From the IMG/VR virus record IMGVR_UViG_3300011114_000210, positions 1 to 38,419 of that record: 38,419 bases of DNA. One strand, given 5' to 3'. The notes under the pieces are model-generated. The model searched no databases and had not been told where the DNA came from. It was given only the letters and a program-made list of their open reading frames with translations. The DNA is from a virus. Made by a program: the position numbers and the translations under genes. Below, in pieces: positions 38,193 through 38,419 of the stretch (position 1 is its first letter; every line of letters starts with the position of its first letter).

Positions 38193-38419
38193 CTATCCGT
38201 TTCTGTCAACCTCGCCAGCCATCTTCATCAATTCACGTTCTTGCTCATCTAATGAGAGTTCGTGAAAAGCTTTAGTCTTTGCTGGACCTGTTGGTTGTCC
38301 AGAACCAGGTGTAGTCGCTTTTCTGAGTTGAGCCAATTCTGACTCATACTCTGCAACCTTCTTCTTCAACTCGGAAGCGGTCTCCGCCTGAAGCTTTACC
38401 TTTGCGATGCCAACCGCGT
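38193..38419 (-). CDS. Putative scaffolding protein, C-terminal 74 residues (continues from base 262)
   Basis: This frame enters from the window end with no stop and runs to TAG at 38193-38195. It contains a coiled-coil-like KLQAETASELKKKVAEYESE, a Gly/Pro linker and a charged helical end (FHELSLDEQERELMKMAGEV). A helical, basic/acidic C-terminal helix is the usual capsid-binding part of scaffolds. The frame phase matches the segment at 1-262 exactly, giving 162 residues when joined. The capsid gene starts 27 bases after its stop. Confidence 0.6.
   Translation of the reverse strand, partial: AVGIAKVKLQAETASELKKKVAEYESELAQLRKATTPGSGQPTGPAKTKAFHELSLDEQERELMKMAGEVDRNG

Noticed and set aside
1-38419. 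tRNA genes, CRISPR array, integrase or repressor
   Set aside because: I looked for tRNA-like cloverleaf ends, regular spacer arrays, tyrosine/serine recombinase motifs and CI-like repressors. None was evident by eye, although tRNA scanning by program would be more reliable.

Overview
The window looks like one complete, circularised genome of a tailed phage with a short-tailed (podovirus) virion that infects a Gram-negative bacterium. The two ends join in frame: the reading frame entering at base 262 (minus strand) runs out at base 1 and continues from base 38419 to a stop at 38193-38195. The joined product is one 162-residue scaffold-like protein lying exactly where a scaffold is expected, between portal and major capsid protein. 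I see no rRNA, tRNA, integrase, repressor, CRISPR array or insertion sequence. A strictly lytic lifestyle is likely but not proven. The host cannot be named; lipoprotein signals, spanin-like genes and a heptosyltransferase-type enzyme point to an outer membrane.

Layout, following minus-strand transcription (descending coordinates). Packaging and head: small terminase (5628), large terminase (4958), holin-like protein and overlapping spanin-like pair (3529-3034), portal (3037), a methyltransferase (1160), a small protein, the scaffold across the junction, an N4 gp56-type major capsid protein (38165) and a run of small head proteins (37129-35628). Adsorption: a BspA-type leucine-rich-repeat protein, a sulfotransferase, a small lipoprotein, a holin/XhlA-like protein, then two repetitive fibre-like proteins (33125-30909). 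Tail and ejection: T7 gp11-like and gp12-like tail tube proteins, a GNAT-like protein, internal virion proteins including one of 1339 residues, and a GH108-like lysozyme (30796-20205).

The replication, recombination and modification block also reads leftward (19799-8246). It holds two PD-(D/E)XK resolvase-like nucleases, an SSB-like protein, a RecB/Cas4-like exonuclease, a GT8-like glycosyltransferase, a 2-oxoglutarate oxygenase, a C5 cytosine methyltransferase with a second long reading frame inside it, a GT9-like glycosyltransferase, an AEP-type primase and a RepA-like helicase. No DNA polymerase or RNA polymerase gene is visible, so the phage probably borrows both from the host.

Only two stretches read rightward. 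An island at 5699-8088 carries small genes plus a cysteine-rich GP88-like protein; it is rich in GCGC and in short recurring motifs and is the best candidate for an early and/or origin region. The other is a single signal-peptide gene at 19828-20208.

Genes are packed tightly. About twenty junctions use overlapping stop/start codons (ATGA, GTGA, TTGA or TAATG). I used these to fix start sites and to recover more than a dozen genes of 25-59 codons.
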